Origin: an uncultured Croceicoccus sp.
Lineage (GTDB): Bacteria > Pseudomonadota > Alphaproteobacteria > Sphingomonadales > Sphingomonadaceae
Direction of reading: 5' to 3'
Assembly: GCF_947496385.1 (NCBI RefSeq)
Contig: NZ_CANMCP010000001.1
Location: 558,001-622,000, forward strand
Length of the DNA stretch: 64,000 nt
The translations under genes and the position numbers were made by a program. Numbering within the stretch: position 1 is the stretch's first letter; each line of letters starts with the position of its first letter. The notes under the pieces were generated by a model. The model was not told where the DNA came from, ran no database searches, and saw only the letters and a list, made by a program, of their open reading frames with translations. Below, piece after piece: positions 27,618-38,257 of this stretch.

Positions 27618-28226
27618 TTAGGGCGTCTCGCTTACCGCCATCTGTTCCGCGGTGCTGCCTTGCTGCGGAAGGTCCAATTCCGCGGTCCGCCGCGCGACCG
27701 GATCGAACACGTCGCCTTCGCGGGCCGGGCGGGCGGGCCATTCGCATTCGCGCGCCGCGCCCAATCCCTTGAGAAAGCCCCGCCGGATCAGCGCGGCCCC
27801 GACGATCCGTTCGAACCGGCGGCGTTCCTCGTTCGCGCCCGTCACCTCGCGCAGGATGCCGCGAAACGGGATGAGCCCGCCGACCAGCGACTTGGCGACA
27901 TTGCCCGCCATGTTGGTGCCCTTCTGCATGTCGCTCTTTTCCGCCGCGGGCTGATCGATGTCCACGCCGAGATAGAGGTTGAGATCGGTCACCGCGCGCG
28001 CGATCTGCGCGCAATCGTGCAGCCCGCCGGTCGCATACGGGTCCGCTGCCACGTCGATGAGCAGGGGCGGAATATCGTCCCGGTGCAGGTTGAGATCGCG
28101 CAGCGGCTGCGTGGCGAGATCCTCGGCCTCGAAATCGGGATCGCGCATGTCCTCCTGTGCCATGGCCGGCGCGCTGAACGCGGCGGCCATGGCCATCAGC
28201 GGCGCAAATCGGCAAAGGTGTCGCAT
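27618..28226 (-). CDS. Exported hypothetical protein
   Basis: I do not recognise the family of this 202-residue protein. A signal peptide (residues 1-24, FAPLMAMAAAFSAPAMAQ) is followed by a soluble, charged region with one weakly hydrophobic patch (NVAKSLVGGLIPFRGI). It contains three cysteines, including one in the signal region. The start at 28226 overlaps the end of the zinc metallopeptidase gene by 31 bases, so it is read as the second gene of that unit. The frame has no stop upstream for some distance, but that part lies inside the metallopeptidase gene. Confidence 0.7.
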   Translation of the reverse strand: MRHLCRFAPLMAMAAAFSAPAMAQEDMRDPDFEAEDLATQPLRDLNLHRDDIPPLLIDVAADPYATGGLHDCAQIARAVTDLNLYLGVDIDQPAAEKSDMQKGTNMAGNVAKSLVGGLIPFRGILREVTGANEERRRFERIVGAALIRRGFLKGLGAARECEWPARPAREGDVFDPVARRTAELDLPQQGSTAEQMAVSETP

Positions 28227-29071
28227 TGATCCTCGTCTCCTGTCTGAAGCCCACGTTGCAGCCATTCCATACGCTGCGCGCTTGAACCGTGGGTGAAGCT
28301 TTCGGGCGATACGCGCCGCCCGGCATTGCGCATCAAGGTATCGTCGCCGATGGCGCTGGCGGCGCGCAGGCCTTCCTGAATATCGCCGGGTTCGATGAGG
28401 TCGCGGTTCTTCGCCGCCCACACCCCGGCATAGCAATCGGCCTGCAACTCCATGCGCACCTGCAACGGGTTCGCGCCCGAAGGATTGGACGATTGCGCGC
28501 TGCGGACCTGATCGGCGAGACCGGTCAGGTGCTGTACGTGGTGGCCATATTCGTGCGCCATGACATAGGCCCGCGCGAAATCGCCGCCGGCGCCCATCTG
28601 ACGCTCCATCTGATCATAGAAGCTGGTGTCGATATAGATACCCTCGTCCGCGGGGCAGTAGAACGGCCCCATCGCCGCCTGCGCGCTGCCGCAACCCGAA
28701 CGCCCCTGGCCGTCGTAGAAATTTAGGGTGGGCCGCTCAAACGGAATATTCGCCTCTGCGAACAAGGGCGCCCATGTTTCGTCGAGCGAGGAGAGCGCAG
28801 CGCAGCTTTCGCGGCTGTACGGCCCGGCGGAGCAGCTTTCCTCGACCGTCTGCCCGCTCTGTACCTGTTCCTGACCGCTGCCGGCGGGGGCGGATTGCGT
28901 CACCTGGTCGATGGTGCCGAGCGTGGTCATCGGGTCGATTCCGAAGAACACCGCCCCGATCAGCGCGACGACGATCGCGCCGCAACCCAGTTTCTTGCCC
29001 CCGCCGATACCGCCGCCGGAACCGCGCTGGTCCCGCACGCGTATATTACGGGAGAAATCGTTCAGCCTCAT
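28196..29071 (-). CDS. Neutral zinc metallopeptidase, YpfJ/KPN_02809 family
   Basis: The 291-residue protein has one transmembrane segment near residues 28-46 (KLGCGAIVVALIGAVFFGI) after a basic N-terminus. The extracytoplasmic part carries the zinc motif HEYGHHVQHL around residue 170-180 and a nearby acidic ligand region (MRMELQADCYAG). This matches the YpfJ family. Its substrates are unknown. It lies upstream of the exported hypothetical protein and overlaps it. The gene is divergent from 3-hydroxybutyrate dehydrogenase. Confidence 0.9.
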   Translation of the reverse strand: MRLNDFSRNIRVRDQRGSGGGIGGGKKLGCGAIVVALIGAVFFGIDPMTTLGTIDQVTQSAPAGSGQEQVQSGQTVEESCSAGPYSRESCAALSSLDETWAPLFAEANIPFERPTLNFYDGQGRSGCGSAQAAMGPFYCPADEGIYIDTSFYDQMERQMGAGGDFARAYVMAHEYGHHVQHLTGLADQVRSAQSSNPSGANPLQVRMELQADCYAGVWAAKNRDLIEPGDIQEGLRAASAIGDDTLMRNAGRRVSPESFTHGSSAQRMEWLQRGLQTGDEDQCDTFADLRR

Positions 29072-29163
29072 GTTACCTCGTTTTCAAAGGTGCCGGTCGT
29101 GCCGAATCGGCCCGGTCATGGTGCCACCTTGATGCCAGACCGGATAACCTTTTGGAGTATAAG

Positions 29164-29949
29164 ATGTTCCTTACCGGAAAAACCGCACTCGTGACCGGAT
29201 CGACCTCGGGCATCGGGCATTCCATCGCCGATGCGCTCGCGCAGGAGGGCGCCAATATCGTGATGACGGGCATCGGCGACGAGGCCGAGATCGAGAAGAC
29301 GCGCGCGAAAATGGCGCTGGATCACGGGGTCGAGGTCGCATTCGTGCCCGCCGACCTGACCGCGCGCGAAGGGACCGAGGCGTTGATCGAGGCGGCGCGG
29401 ACCCGATTTGGCGCGGTCGACATACTCGTCAACAATGCCGGGATGCAGCATGTCGCCCCGATCGACGAATTTCCGCCCGAAAAATGGGACAGCATCATTG
29501 CGCTCAATCTCACGGCGGCGTTCGATGCGTGCCGGCTTTGCGTGCCGATGATGAAGGCGCGCGGATGGGGGCGCATCATCAATACCGCCTCTGCACATTC
29601 GCTGGCCGCATCGCCGTATAAATCGGCCTATGTTGCGGCAAAACACGCGCTGGCCGGATTGACGAAGACGGTCGCGCTCGAACTCGCGCAGGACAATATC
29701 ACGGCCAATTGCATTTCGCCCGGCTATGTGTGGACCCCGCTGGTCGAGAACCAGATTCCCGACACGATGAAAGCCCGCAAGCTCAGCCGCGAGGAGGTTA
29801 TCGAAAACGTCCTCCTGTCCGGGCAGCCGACCAAGAAATTCACCCAGCCCGAGGATATTGGCGCGCTCGCGGTGTTCCTGTGCCGGGACGCGGCGCAGAA
29901 CATGACCGGCGGCAATATCAGCATGGACGGCGGCTGGACCGCGCAATGA
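29164..29949 (+). CDS. bdhA: 3-hydroxybutyrate dehydrogenase (SDR family)
   Basis: The enzyme converts (R)-3-hydroxybutyrate and NAD to acetoacetate, as in breakdown of polyhydroxybutyrate. The 261-residue SDR protein has TGSTSGIG for nucleotide binding, NNAGMQH, the catalytic Ser in ASAHSLAASPYK and YxxxK as YVAAK, plus SPGYVWTPLVE for substrate specificity, which is close to the BdhA family. GGAG lies about 7 bases before the ATG. The M28 peptidase gene starts about 37 bases after it, so they may share a transcript. Confidence 0.92.
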   Translation: MFLTGKTALVTGSTSGIGHSIADALAQEGANIVMTGIGDEAEIEKTRAKMALDHGVEVAFVPADLTAREGTEALIEAARTRFGAVDILVNNAGMQHVAPIDEFPPEKWDSIIALNLTAAFDACRLCVPMMKARGWGRIINTASAHSLAASPYKSAYVAAKHALAGLTKTVALELAQDNITANCISPGYVWTPLVENQIPDTMKARKLSREEVIENVLLSGQPTKKFTQPEDIGALAVFLCRDAAQNMTGGNISMDGGWTAQ

Positions 29950-29986
29950 TGCGATGAAACACGGGGCAAACGGGGGCGACAGGCGT

Positions 29987-31024
29987 ATGCGACGGGCCGC
30001 ACAGTGCGCGTGGGTGGCGGCCTGCGCGGCGCTGCTTTCGGCGTGCGCAACGGTGCGCGAGCGTGAACCGGCGAGTGTTGCGGAGGCGCTGTCCTCCCAT
30101 GTCGAGCTGTTGTCCTCCAACCGTTTCGCAGGGCGCGCGGCCGGCACGCCGGGCGAGGGGCTGACGCTCGACTATCTTCAGGCGCAGTGGAAGGCGATCG
30201 GCCTGAAATCGGGCACCCACGATTCGGCCAGCCCGTGGCGCGCGCCGTTCCGCGTGACCGGCGCGAACGGCGAGGCGGTCACGACCTACAACCTCATCGG
30301 CCGGATCGAGGGGACCGACCCGCAGGCGGGCGCGGTGCTGCTGCTCGCCCACTGGGACCACCTTGGCGCGCATAATGCGAAGTGCGGGCGCCGGTTCATC
30401 GACACGATCTGCAACGGCGCGGTCGACAATGCCACCGGGCTTGCCATGATTACCGAGATCGCGCGCAATCTTCGCGCCGGACCGCGGATGAAGCGCGATG
30501 TCTATATCCTCGCCACCGGGGCGGAAGAGGACGGCCTCCTGGGCGCGCGCGCCTTTGCCGAGGATCCGCCCGTGCCGCTGGGCAAGTTCGTCGCCGCGTT
30601 CAATATCGACAGCGAAGGGCTGGCCCCGGCGGACGCACCGGCGGTCGTGATCGGAGAAAAGGGCGGTCCGCTGGCCGAGCTGGTGCAGAGCGTCGCGGAT
30701 GAAGAGGCGATCGTGCTCGTCGATCCGGACGCGGTGAACGCCATGTTCCTGCGCCGTCAGGATGGCTATGCCCTGATGCGGGCCGGGCTGCCCGCCGTGA
30801 TGGTGAGCGCGAGTTTCGCCGATGCGCCGCGGCTCGCCCGGTTCATGGATGGCAATTACCACCGCCCCGGCGACGAGTTCGAAACGGTCGAGCTGGGCGC
30901 GGCGGTCGACATGGTGCGTCTGCATACCGCGCTTGTCCGGGCGGCGGCGGACCCGTCCCGTTTTCCCGGCCCCTTGCGCTCCGACGGGCGGCCCGTTGCA
31001 ACAGAAAGCGCGACCACCCCCTAG
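29987..31024 (+). CDS. M28-family zinc peptidase, predicted lipoprotein
   Basis: The 345-residue protein starts with a signal ending in LSAC, a lipobox, so it is probably lipid-anchored. The M28 zinc ligands are visible as AHWDHLGAHN (His, Asp), NGAVDNATGLA (Asp), EEDGLLGAR (catalytic and ligand Glu), NIDSEG and HRPGDEFE (His). M28 enzymes are aminopeptidases or related. The start is the ATG at 29987 so the signal is in place; an ATG at 29954 adds eleven hydrophilic residues. There are GGGGGC and ACAGG before it. Confidence 0.88.
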   Translation: MRRAAQCAWVAACAALLSACATVREREPASVAEALSSHVELLSSNRFAGRAAGTPGEGLTLDYLQAQWKAIGLKSGTHDSASPWRAPFRVTGANGEAVTTYNLIGRIEGTDPQAGAVLLLAHWDHLGAHNAKCGRRFIDTICNGAVDNATGLAMITEIARNLRAGPRMKRDVYILATGAEEDGLLGARAFAEDPPVPLGKFVAAFNIDSEGLAPADAPAVVIGEKGGPLAELVQSVADEEAIVLVDPDAVNAMFLRRQDGYALMRAGLPAVMVSASFADAPRLARFMDGNYHRPGDEFETVELGAAVDMVRLHTALVRAAADPSRFPGPLRSDGRPVATESATTP

Positions 31025-32659
<1,635 letters not shown>

Positions 32660-32668
32660 GGAACAGCC

Positions 32669-33850
32669 ATGACCCCGCCCGCCCGCGTGAAAGCCGCGAT
32701 CGACATTCTCGACACGGTGATCGCAGGCGCGCGGGGCAATGGCCCGCCCGCCGACCGCATCATCGCCGACTGGGCGCGGGGCAATCGCTATGCCGGGTCG
32801 AAGGACCGGCGCGCGATCCGCGAGCTGGTCTATGCTGCGATCCGGGCCTGCGGCGAGGTGCCGGTGTCGGGCCGCGCCGCGATGCTGGCGCTGACCAAGC
32901 AACAACCGGAATTGCGCGAAATGTTCGACGGGAGCCAGTATGGCCCGGCCGAGATCGAGCCGGGCGAACCGGTCGCCAATCTCGACACGGCGCCGCGCTG
33001 GCTGCGCGAGGAGATGATGGGGAGCGGCCTCGACCGCGAAGAGCAGGACGCTCTGTCCGCGCGGGCGCCGCTCGACCTGCGCGTCAATACGCTGAAGGCG
33101 CGGCGCGATACGCTGTCCCTGCCCGAAACGGCGGAGCCGACCGCGGCGCCGCACGGGCTGCGGCTCGACACCGGGCTTCGGGTCGAGGATTGGGACGCGT
33201 GGAGGAGCGGCGCGGTCGAGGTGCAGGACACCGGCAGCCAGATCGCCTGCCTCGCCGCTGGGGCGAGCGCGGGAATGACCGTGGTGGATCTGTGCGCGGG
33301 CGCGGGGGGCAAGACGCTCGCGCTGGCCGCGATGATGGGGAACGAGGGGCGCATCCTTGCCGCCGATACCTCGCGCGCGCGGCTTCAGAAATTGCCGGAG
33401 CGCGCCGAACGCGCCGGGGTCACGATCGCCGAAACCGTGCTGCTCAACCCCGGACACGAGATGGACGCGTTGACGCAGGTTGAGGGCGATGCGGACATCG
33501 TGTTCGTCGATGCGCCGTGCAGCGGGACCGGCACCTGGCGCCGCAATCCCGAGGCGCGCTGGCGCGTGACGCCCGCCAGCCTGAAGGAGCAGGCGGCGCT
33601 GCAATCGCGGCTGCTCGACCTTGCCGCGCGGCTGGTGAAACCGGGCGGGCGGCTCGTCTATGTCGTGTGTTCGCTGCTCGACGTCGAAGGGGCGGAGCAG
33701 GGCGAGGCGTTTCTTTCGCGCAACCCCGGTTTTTCGGCCGATACGCCCGATCTGCCGCTTGGCCGGAGGCGGGGAACCGGAATGCGGCTCACGCCGTTGC
33801 ACGATGCGACCGATGGGTTTTTTATCGCACGCTATATCTCGCCGTGCTAG
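32669..33850 (+). CDS. rsmB: 16S rRNA m5C methyltransferase, RsmB-like
   Basis: The 393-residue protein joins an N-terminal RNA-binding helical region to a C-terminal SAM-dependent Rossmann methyltransferase. Motif I is VVDLCAGAGGKTLALA, motif IV is DAPCSGTGTWRRNPE with one active-site Cys, and the second catalytic Cys is in YVVCSLL. This matches the RsmB/Nol1/Nop2/Sun family that methylates cytosine 967 of 16S rRNA; the exact site is assumed. AAGGAAC lies just before the ATG and the guaB stop is 9 bases upstream. Confidence 0.9.
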   Translation: MTPPARVKAAIDILDTVIAGARGNGPPADRIIADWARGNRYAGSKDRRAIRELVYAAIRACGEVPVSGRAAMLALTKQQPELREMFDGSQYGPAEIEPGEPVANLDTAPRWLREEMMGSGLDREEQDALSARAPLDLRVNTLKARRDTLSLPETAEPTAAPHGLRLDTGLRVEDWDAWRSGAVEVQDTGSQIACLAAGASAGMTVVDLCAGAGGKTLALAAMMGNEGRILAADTSRARLQKLPERAERAGVTIAETVLLNPGHEMDALTQVEGDADIVFVDAPCSGTGTWRRNPEARWRVTPASLKEQAALQSRLLDLAARLVKPGGRLVYVVCSLLDVEGAEQGEAFLSRNPGFSADTPDLPLGRRRGTGMRLTPLHDATDGFFIARYISPC

Positions 33851-33934
33851 GCTTGGCCGGACATGGCCCGCCCTCTCGCCTCATCGTTCGATCGCCCGCG
33901 CACGGAGCGTGACCCGGCCTGGAAGGATTTGTTG

Positions 33935-34459
33935 ATGCGCTACACCCCGATCGCCGCCGCCCTGTCGCTCTTCGTCGCGATCAGTGCGAGCACCGGTTAT
34001 GGCAAGGCGGCCGAACCGGCGGATCCGCGGGTGGAAAGCCTGCTGCAATCGGGCGATGCGGCGCTTGCGAGCGGTGACATTGCCGGCGCGACCGACCGGT
34101 TCGAGGCTGCGGCCGTGCTCGCCCCCGGCTATGCAGAGATTTTCATGTCGCTGGCCGATGTTGCCCGCTCGAAGGGTTTGCAGGGCAAGGCCATCCATTA
34201 TTACCGGCAGGCGCTGACCCTCGATCCCGGCAATCTTTCCGCCATCGCAGGCGAGGGCGCGGCCATGGCCGAAAAGGGCGCGATCGCCAAGGCGGAGCAG
34301 AACCTCACCCGGCTGAAATCGCTGTGCGGTAATGATTGCGCCCAGGTCGGCGCACTGGCCGCCGCGATCGAGCGTGGGCCGGTCGAACCGGTCCGTTCGG
34401 CGGACGCATCGGGCGGCGATGCGATGGCCGGGATGGACGAACCGGTCGAGGTGAACTGA
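33935..34459 (+). CDS. Tetratricopeptide-repeat protein, exported
   Basis: The 174-residue protein has a signal-like N-terminus (RYTPIAAALSLFVAISAST) and at least two TPR-like helices pairs (DAALASGDIAGATDRFEAAA and KAIHYYRQALTLDPGN). An acidic tail ends in DEPVEVN. TPR proteins act as scaffolds. The ATG at 33935 follows GGAAGGA; the longer ATG at 33863 gives an N-terminus without a signal. It follows rsmB and is convergent with rppH. The function is unknown. Confidence 0.78.
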   Translation: MRYTPIAAALSLFVAISASTGYGKAAEPADPRVESLLQSGDAALASGDIAGATDRFEAAAVLAPGYAEIFMSLADVARSKGLQGKAIHYYRQALTLDPGNLSAIAGEGAAMAEKGAIAKAEQNLTRLKSLCGNDCAQVGALAAAIERGPVEPVRSADASGGDAMAGMDEPVEVN

Positions 34460-34486
34460 ACTGAACTGAACGCTTGCGGCCCGGCG

Positions 34487-34969
34487 TCAGATCCGGTCGC
34501 GAAACTGCGACAGAACCGCTTCGTAAACGGGGCGCTTGAACGGAATGATCATCGCCGGCAGCGTGTCGGCGTCGACCCAGCGATATTCGGCGAACTCGGC
34601 CTCGCTATGCGCGTTGAGGTCAATATCCGCATCGGTCCCCGAAAACCGGACGAGGAACCAGCGCTGACGCTGTCCGATATATTTGCCGCCCCACAGCTTG
34701 CCCTTCAATTCCTCCGGCAGGTTGTAGAACAGCTCTTCCTCGCTCTGCGCCTCGATCCGGGCCTTGTCGGACCGTATGCCGGTTTCCTCGTACATTTCGC
34801 GAAAGGCGGCATCGTGCATGTCCTCGCCCGGATCGACGCCGCCCTGCGGCATCTGCCACCAGTCGCCTTCCTTCGTGTCGAGCCGCTTGCCGACGAAGAC
34901 GCGGCCATCCTCGTTCACGATCATCAACCCGGCGCAGGGGCGGTAAAGGGTGGGGTCGGGCTTGCTCAT
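34487..34969 (-). CDS. rppH: RNA pyrophosphohydrolase (Nudix)
   Basis: RppH removes pyrophosphate from 5' triphosphate RNA, starting its decay. The 160-residue protein carries a Nudix box with GGVDPGEDMHD followed by REMYEETGI. It also has the RppH-typical WQMPQGG, RQRWFLVRF and FPxx-like end. The ATG at 34969 (MSKPD) matches family starts; a longer frame upstream is not conserved. It is convergent with the TPR gene. The short repeat of CTGAA between them is not a clear terminator. Confidence 0.92.
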   Translation of the reverse strand: MSKPDPTLYRPCAGLMIVNEDGRVFVGKRLDTKEGDWWQMPQGGVDPGEDMHDAAFREMYEETGIRSDKARIEAQSEEELFYNLPEELKGKLWGGKYIGQRQRWFLVRFSGTDADIDLNAHSEAEFAEYRWVDADTLPAMIIPFKRPVYEAVLSQFRDRI

Positions 34970-35103
34970 GCGGTTCGCTTTCTCGATTCGCGGATATGGG
35001 TGCCATCTGGCCGCCGGAGCATGGGTTTTGCAACCGGTTGCGATGCGCGGGGCGGATCGATCCGGCAAAGCGCATCAGGGCGGGGCGGAAACTTTTTCTA
35101 AAT

Positions 35104-35119
35104 TGAACGCTTGGGTTCA
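35104..35119. promoter_or_regulatory. Dyad TGAAC-N6-GTTCA upstream of korA
   Basis: TGAAC (35104-35108) and GTTCA (35115-35119) are perfect arms around 6 bases, in the 237-base gap before korA. It could bind a regulator of the kor operon. There is no promoter that I can assign around it with confidence. No gene or other clear signal was seen in the rest of the gap. Confidence 0.3.
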
Positions 35120-35206
35120 GAAGACTAGTCAGGCAATGACCGCCGCCCGCAATTCGGGCACGCGCCGCCCGCCGCGCTTTCATTCGGGCCGATACCGAGG
35201 ATGACA

Positions 35207-37171
35207 ATGGCTTCACAAACCGCAAGCACCGCCGCCCCCGATACCCCGTCGGGTCAGACAGAGGCGGTCGTCGTCCGCTTTGCCGGGGACTCGGGCGACG
35301 GGATGCAGCTGACCGGGGGGCAGTTCACGCTGTCCACCGCGCTGGCCGGCAACGATCTTGCCACGTTCCCCGATTTTCCGGCCGAAATCCGCGCGCCGCA
35401 GGGCACGCTGTTCGGCGTTTCGGCGTTTCAGATTAATTTCGGCTCCACCGCGATCGAAACCGCGGGCGATGCGCCAGACGTGCTCGTCGCGATGAACCCG
35501 GCGGCGCTCAAGGTGAACCTTGCCGCGTTGAAGCCCGGCGGGCTGATCATTGCCGATACGGGCGAGTTCACGGCGCGCAATCTGGACAAGGCGAAATACG
35601 ACCACAACCCGCTCGACGGGGACGAGCTGGCGAAATGGGACGTGCTGGCCTTCGACATCAGCGCGCTCACGCTGGAAGCGGTGAAGCCGTTCGGGCTGGG
35701 CAACAAGGAAGCGCTGCGCTGCAAGAACATGTGGACGCTGGGCCTCGCGCTGTGGATGTTCGACCGGTCGCGCGAACCGATCCATGACTGGCTGAAGCAG
35801 AAGTTCCGGAAGGCGCCCGACCTGGCCGAGGCGAATATCGCGGCGCTGGATGCGGGCCATGCCTATGGCGAGACGGCGGAGATTTCCGGCCCGCTCAAGC
35901 AATATCATGTCGCGCCGGTCGAAAGCGATCCGGGTCTCTATCGCACCATCACCGGGGCGGAGAGCATTTCGCTTGGTCTGGTCGCGGGGGCGCAGCTGGC
36001 CGAATTGCCGCTGTTCTTCGGCGGTTATCCGATCACGCCGGCGTCCGCCATCCTGCACCATCTGGCGAATCTGAAGGAATTCGGCGTCACCACGTTTCAG
36101 GCGGAGGACGAGATCGCCGCGATCTGCGCCGCCATCGGCGCAAGCTATGCAGGGCAGCTCGGCATCACCAGCTCGTCCGGGCCGGGCATTGCGTTGAAGG
36201 GCGAAGCCATGGGCCTTGCCGTGATGACCGAACTCCCGCTCGTCATCGTCAATTCGCAGCGTGGCGGCCCGTCCACCGGCCTGCCCACGAAAACCGAGCA
36301 GAGCGACCTTTACCAGGCGGTCTATGGCCGCAACGGCGACGCGCCGCTTCCCGTGATCGCGGCGCGCAGCCCGGCCGATGCGTTCGAATGCGCGATCGAG
36401 GCATGCCGCCTCGCCGTGCATTACATGACGCCGGTGATGCTGCTCACCGATGGTTATATCGCCAATGCCGCCGAACCGTGGAAGGTGCCCGACCCGACCG
36501 GTTTCGCGCATTTCCCGGCAAAGTTCCTCTCCGAGAAGAACGCGACGGATGTGGATGGCAACGACACGCTGCTCCCCTTCGCGCGCGATGAAAAGGGCGC
36601 GCGCCCGTGGATCAAGCCCGGCACCCCCGGTCTGATGCACCGCATCGGCGGGATCGAGAAGGCGCAGGGCACCGGCCACATCGATTATTCGCCCGCCAAC
36701 CACCAGGCGATGACCGACGCGCGCAAGGACAAGATCGAGGGGATCGCGAGCGACATCCCCGATCAGGATGTGTGCATGGGCAATACGAGCGGCAAGCTCG
36801 CCGTGGTCGGCTGGGGCAGCACGTTCGGCCCCATCCATCAGGCCGTCCGCCGCGCGCGGAAGAAGGGCATCGACGTCAGTCACATCCACGTCCGCCACAT
36901 CTGGCCGCTGCCGAAGAACATGGGCGAATTGCTGGCCGGGTTCGACAATGTGCTGATCCCCGAAATGAACGCGGGACAGTTCAAGACCGTGCTGCGCGAT
37001 CAGTTCCTGATTGATGCGCAATCGCTGACGAAGACCAGCGGGCAGCCTTTTGCCATTGCCGAGATCGAGGCCGCGATCGCCGCCTATTTCGACGATGTCG
37101 ACGGCAATGAGGGCGGGCAGGTCGACGTGAACGACACGCAGCTTCCCAGCCCCGAAAAAGCCCAATCCTGA
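35207..37171 (+). CDS. korA: 2-oxoacid:ferredoxin oxidoreductase, gamma/alpha fusion subunit (KorA-like)
   Basis: KorAB oxidises 2-oxoacids such as 2-oxoglutarate to the CoA thioester and reduces ferredoxin. The 654-residue subunit begins with the gamma-type domain (FAGDSGDGMQLTGGQFTLS, about 10-190). The alpha-type part follows with GYPITPASAILHHL, FQAEDEIAAICAAIGASYAG and a late TGLPTKTEQSDL. The ATG at 35207 lies 6 bases after ACCGAGG; an ATG at 35201 would be too close. KorB follows after 38 bases. Substrate choice cannot be read from sequence; 2-oxoglutarate is most common. Confidence 0.93.
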   Translation: MASQTASTAAPDTPSGQTEAVVVRFAGDSGDGMQLTGGQFTLSTALAGNDLATFPDFPAEIRAPQGTLFGVSAFQINFGSTAIETAGDAPDVLVAMNPAALKVNLAALKPGGLIIADTGEFTARNLDKAKYDHNPLDGDELAKWDVLAFDISALTLEAVKPFGLGNKEALRCKNMWTLGLALWMFDRSREPIHDWLKQKFRKAPDLAEANIAALDAGHAYGETAEISGPLKQYHVAPVESDPGLYRTITGAESISLGLVAGAQLAELPLFFGGYPITPASAILHHLANLKEFGVTTFQAEDEIAAICAAIGASYAGQLGITSSSGPGIALKGEAMGLAVMTELPLVIVNSQRGGPSTGLPTKTEQSDLYQAVYGRNGDAPLPVIAARSPADAFECAIEACRLAVHYMTPVMLLTDGYIANAAEPWKVPDPTGFAHFPAKFLSEKNATDVDGNDTLLPFARDEKGARPWIKPGTPGLMHRIGGIEKAQGTGHIDYSPANHQAMTDARKDKIEGIASDIPDQDVCMGNTSGKLAVVGWGSTFGPIHQAVRRARKKGIDVSHIHVRHIWPLPKNMGELLAGFDNVLIPEMNAGQFKTVLRDQFLIDAQSLTKTSGQPFAIAEIEAAIAAYFDDVDGNEGGQVDVNDTQLPSPEKAQS

Positions 37172-37209
37172 GCCCGTCACGCCTGAATCAGTCCAGAAGG
37201 ACACGCGAC

Positions 37210-38244
37210 ATGAACGACATGACCCCTGTAACGACCACGCTCAAGGACTGGGAAACCGATCAGGAAGTGCGCTGGTGCCCCGGTTGCGGCGACTACGCCA
37301 TCTTGAAGGCGGTACAGCGCACCTTGCCGCAGCTAGGCGCCGATCCGGCCAATACGGTCTTCATTTCCGGCATCGGCTGCTCCAGCCGCTTTCCCTATTA
37401 CATGGAAAGCTATGGCTTCCACACCATCCATGGCCGCGCGCCCGCGGTTGCGACGGGGGTGAAGCTCGCCAATCCCGATCTCGACGTGTGGCTGGTGACG
37501 GGCGACGGCGACGGGCTCTCCATCGGCGGCAATCACATGATGCATGTGCTGCGCCGGAACGTGAACATGCAGATCATGCTGTTCAACAACGAGATCTACG
37601 GCCTGACCAAGGGCCAGTATTCGCCGACCAGCCGCCCCGGCACGACCAGCCCGTCGACACCGGCCGGTTCGGTCGAGGCACCGGCCAGCCCGTGCGCCTT
37701 TGCCCTCGGTTCGGGGGCGCGTTTCGTGGCGCGCGGTTACGACGTGTCAAAGGATCTGCCCGAGGTGCTGAAAGCTGCCCATGCGCACAAGGGCGCGGCC
37801 TTTATCGAGATTTTCCAGAACTGCATCGTCTATAACAAGGACGTGTTCGACGATTTCACGCAGAAGAAAACCGCGCCCGAAACACAGATCTGGCTGACCG
37901 ATGGCGAGCCGATGCTGTTTGCCAAGGGGACGAAGGGTCTTGCGCTCGATACAGGGACGCTCACGCTCAAGGTCGTGGATGTTGTCGATGGCGATTGGCA
38001 GGGCGCGGGCGTGATGACGCATAATGCGAAGAGCAAGACGCTCGCCCACATGCTGATCGAGATGCCGTTCGGGCCGTTTCCGATGGCGCTGGGCGTGATC
38101 TACGACAATCCGGCGCCGGTTTACGAGGACATGGTCCACGCGCGCAATGCGAAGGACGCAGCCGGCAAGTCGACCGATTTCGCTGCGCTGCTCCGCAAGG
38201 GGCAGACCTGGACCGTGTCGGGCACGGCGCAGGATCCGATCTGA
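37210..38244 (+). CDS. korB: 2-oxoacid:ferredoxin oxidoreductase, beta subunit (KorB-like)
   Basis: The 344-residue beta subunit binds thiamine diphosphate and a [4Fe-4S] cluster. Cluster cysteines are in RWCPGCGDY near residue 22-28 and IGCSSRFPYY, with a further Cys later (FQNCIVYNKD). The TPP/magnesium motif is GDGDGLSIGGNH followed by NNEIYGLTKGQYSPT. It is the expected partner of KorA and ends just before the convergent PAP2 gene. No pyruvate-specific domains are seen. Such enzymes are usually oxygen-sensitive, yet aerobic versions exist. Confidence 0.93.
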   Translation: MNDMTPVTTTLKDWETDQEVRWCPGCGDYAILKAVQRTLPQLGADPANTVFISGIGCSSRFPYYMESYGFHTIHGRAPAVATGVKLANPDLDVWLVTGDGDGLSIGGNHMMHVLRRNVNMQIMLFNNEIYGLTKGQYSPTSRPGTTSPSTPAGSVEAPASPCAFALGSGARFVARGYDVSKDLPEVLKAAHAHKGAAFIEIFQNCIVYNKDVFDDFTQKKTAPETQIWLTDGEPMLFAKGTKGLALDTGTLTLKVVDVVDGDWQGAGVMTHNAKSKTLAHMLIEMPFGPFPMALGVIYDNPAPVYEDMVHARNAKDAAGKSTDFAALLRKGQTWTVSGTAQDPI

Positions 38245-38257
38245 ACGCGGGTCTGCG

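Noticed and set aside
34461-34479. Short CTGAA tandem repeat between the TPR gene and rppH
   Set aside because: Only three copies, likely chance; no sign of a terminator or repeat family.
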